Assembly: GCF_000013865.1 (NCBI RefSeq)
Contig: NC_007948.1
Location: forward strand, 1,302,001 to 1,366,000
Origin: Polaromonas sp. JS666
Lineage (GTDB): Bacteria; Pseudomonadota; Gammaproteobacteria; Burkholderiales; Burkholderiaceae_C
DNA: 64,000 nucleotides
Direction of reading: 5' to 3'
Part shown: positions 62,600 to 64,000 of the stretch, in pieces
Position numbering within the stretch: the first letter of the stretch is position 1
How the letters are laid out: the number at the start of each line of letters is the position of its first letter
Program-made: the position numbers and the translations under genes
Notes under the pieces: generated by a model
The model's database searches: none
The model's input: the letters and a program-made list of their open reading frames with translations, nothing else
Told to the model about the DNA's origin: nothing

Positions 62600-63823
62600 A
62601 TGAGCACACTGATCGTTTATCTCCCCTTGGCGGCACCCGGTGCTGCGGCAAGCTATGACTACGTACGCACGCACGACGGTCGAACGATGACGGACCACGC
62701 CAGTGTGCCGTTGGCCCTGCTGCCGGGCGCCGAGCGCGGCGGCGAGGTGATCGCCGTCGTGCCCGTGGGGTTGCTGTCGTGGCATCTGGTCGAGTTGCCC
62801 AAGGGCGTTGGCATGGGCTCACCGCGGCTGCGCTCCATCCTGGAAGGCCTGCTCGAAGACCGGCTGCTGGATGAGCCGGAGCAACTGCATCTGGCCCTGG
62901 CGCCGGGTGCCGTTGCCGGTGGACAGGCCTGGGTCGCTGTTTGTGACAAGCACTGGCTGCGTGGGCACCTGCAGGCGCTGGAACTCGCGCAACGTCCGGT
63001 CACCCGCATCGTGCCGGAGTTTGCCCCGGCGCCTGGCCCTCTGTACCTGCACGCTGTGGGTGAGGCCGACCTGCCGCAGCTGCTGGTTACCGGCGATGTT
63101 GCAGCGGGCGTGATGCTACTTCCCCTGAACGCCGCAGCGATGACCCTGATCCCGGTCACCAGTGAATCCGATGAAGAGCTTCAGGCCCTGGCTGAACCCG
63201 GCGTGGCCGCACTGGCCGAGCAGGTGCTTCAGCGCAAGGTCGGCGTGATGACCCGGCCCCAGCGCTGGCTGGAGGCCGCCCGTTCGCCCTGGGACCTGGC
63301 GCAGTTTGAGCTCGCCTCCTCGAGCCGCGCGCGCACGGTCAAACGCCTGTCCAGCGTGGGCCGCGAGCTGTGGCAATCGCCCGCCTGGCGACCGGCGCGG
63401 TGGGGCGCTGCGCTGCTGCTGCTGGCCAATCTGATCGGTTTGAATGCCTGGGCCTGGAAAGAGCAATCGGCGCTGCAGGCCCGGCGTGCGGCGGTCAAGG
63501 ACACCCTGATGCAGACCTTTCCGAACGTCAAGGTGGTGGTGGATGCGCCGCTTCAAATGGAGCGTGAGGTGGCGGCATTGCGGCAGGCCACCGGAGCCGC
63601 CTCGGGGCGCGATCTGGAGGCCATTCTGGCGGCGCTGGGCGCAACCATGGCTCACGGCCGGACCGCGGGCGCCATTGAATTCGTGGCTGGCGAGGCCCGC
63701 ATCAAGGGCCTGCAACTCGGTCCCGAGGAAGCGTCCACCCTGTCCGTCCAGCTCAAGGGCCAGGGCTACAGCGCGCGGGCGGAAGGCGACACCATGTTCA
63801 TCAAGCAGGAGCTGGCCCCATGA
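62600..63823 (+). CDS. gspL: Type II secretion system protein GspL
   Basis: A 407-residue bitopic protein. The N-terminal cytoplasmic actin-like domain contains VIAVVPVGLLSWHLVELPKG and LRSILEGLLEDRLLDEPEQLH. One transmembrane helix follows (WGAALLLLANLIGLNAWAW), then the periplasmic ferredoxin-like domain. GspL tethers the GspE ATPase to the inner membrane. It is separated from gspK by 118 bp and overlaps gspM by 4 bp. Confidence 0.94.
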   Translation: MSTLIVYLPLAAPGAAASYDYVRTHDGRTMTDHASVPLALLPGAERGGEVIAVVPVGLLSWHLVELPKGVGMGSPRLRSILEGLLEDRLLDEPEQLHLALAPGAVAGGQAWVAVCDKHWLRGHLQALELAQRPVTRIVPEFAPAPGPLYLHAVGEADLPQLLVTGDVAAGVMLLPLNAAAMTLIPVTSESDEELQALAEPGVAALAEQVLQRKVGVMTRPQRWLEAARSPWDLAQFELASSSRARTVKRLSSVGRELWQSPAWRPARWGAALLLLANLIGLNAWAWKEQSALQARRAAVKDTLMQTFPNVKVVVDAPLQMEREVAALRQATGAASGRDLEAILAALGATMAHGRTAGAIEFVAGEARIKGLQLGPEEASTLSVQLKGQGYSARAEGDTMFIKQELAP

Positions 63824-64000
63824 AAATCGCCGATGCCCTGGCCCCTCTTCAGGCGCGCTGGCATGCACTTGGCCAACGCGAGCAAACCTTGCTCCGCAGC
63901 GTTGCGTTGCTGGTGGGGCTGGCATTGCTCTGGTGGGGGCTGATGGCGCCCCCGTTGCGCACTTTGCGCCAGGCTGAGGCGCAGCAGCGCAGCCTGGATG
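63820..64000 (+). CDS. gspM: Type II secretion system protein GspM (3' truncated by window)
   Basis: The first 60 codons of a small bitopic protein: a short cytoplasmic start (MKIADALAPLQARWHALGQR), then the transmembrane helix VALLVGLALLWWGLMAPPL and a coiled-coil-like beginning (LRQAEAQQRSLD). Position after gspL with an ATGA overlap and this layout identify GspM, the GspL partner. The rest lies outside the window. Confidence 0.88.
   Translation, partial: MKIADALAPLQARWHALGQREQTLLRSVALLVGLALLWWGLMAPPLRTLRQAEAQQRSLD

Overview
The window is a GC-rich bacterial chromosome segment, most likely from a betaproteobacterium of the order Burkholderiales (Comamonadaceae, Polaromonas/Rhodoferax-like). 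Evidence is the gene order lolB-ispE-tRNA(Gln)-prs-rplY-pth, ftsY next to paired M16 peptidases, rsmD-coaD-ferredoxin, rapZ-recN-nadK-hrcA, a Bug-family (TctC) solute receptor, and a type II secretion cluster with gspC divergent from gspG. The genus is inference.

Layout. 1-3.9 kb: a MalK/SBP/MalF/MalG sugar ABC importer, cut by the left edge. 4.3-4.7 kb: a small Tyr/Pro-rich lipoprotein. 4.9-9.4 kb (minus): a cbb3-like terminal oxidase operon with a fused CcoS-CcoN subunit, CcoO, a separate membrane cytochrome c, SCO and a CtaG-like membrane protein, preceded by a short leader ORF and a 13-bp tandem repeat array. 9.4-13.8 kb (minus): GntR regulator, Bug receptor, MmgE/PrpD protein and D-2-hydroxyacid dehydrogenase. 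14-17.6 kb: small genes (GtrA-size membrane protein, Mpo1/DUF962, GYD protein, acylphosphatase, RhtB exporter) and a ftsY gene fragment. 17.8-23.4 kb: ftsY, two M16 peptidases, rsmD, coaD, ferredoxin. 23.4-30.7 kb (minus): a TRAP transporter plus aldolase, alcohol dehydrogenase, FGGY kinase and GntR regulator, with PdhR/UxuR-like operators upstream. 31.3-46.4 kb: housekeeping genes for translation, isoprenoid synthesis, lipoprotein sorting, base excision repair, recombination, NADP and heat-shock control.

46.36-57.43 kb: an integrated 11-kb mobile element. It is bounded by a perfect 50-bp direct repeat of the 3' half of a CAT-anticodon tRNA gene. It carries a tyrosine integrase beside attR, an AlpA/Xis-like protein, a primase-polymerase/SF3 helicase, a ribbon-helix-helix regulator, and a minus-strand block of small genes, some resembling phage packaging or head-assembly genes. 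It has no portal, major capsid, large terminase or tail genes. The best description is a phage-satellite or P4-like island, with AT-richer cargo next to attL. A long inverted repeat and shared integrase-arm-like repeats at both ends support a working replication and integration module. A third, shorter tRNA-3'-end remnant at 58.56 kb suggests an older insertion beside it, holding one secreted protein gene.

58.67-64.0 kb: type II secretion genes gspC (minus) and gspG-H-I-J-K-L-M (plus; gspM cut by the right edge). A three-copy 102-bp tandem repeat is inserted at the 5' end of gspK.
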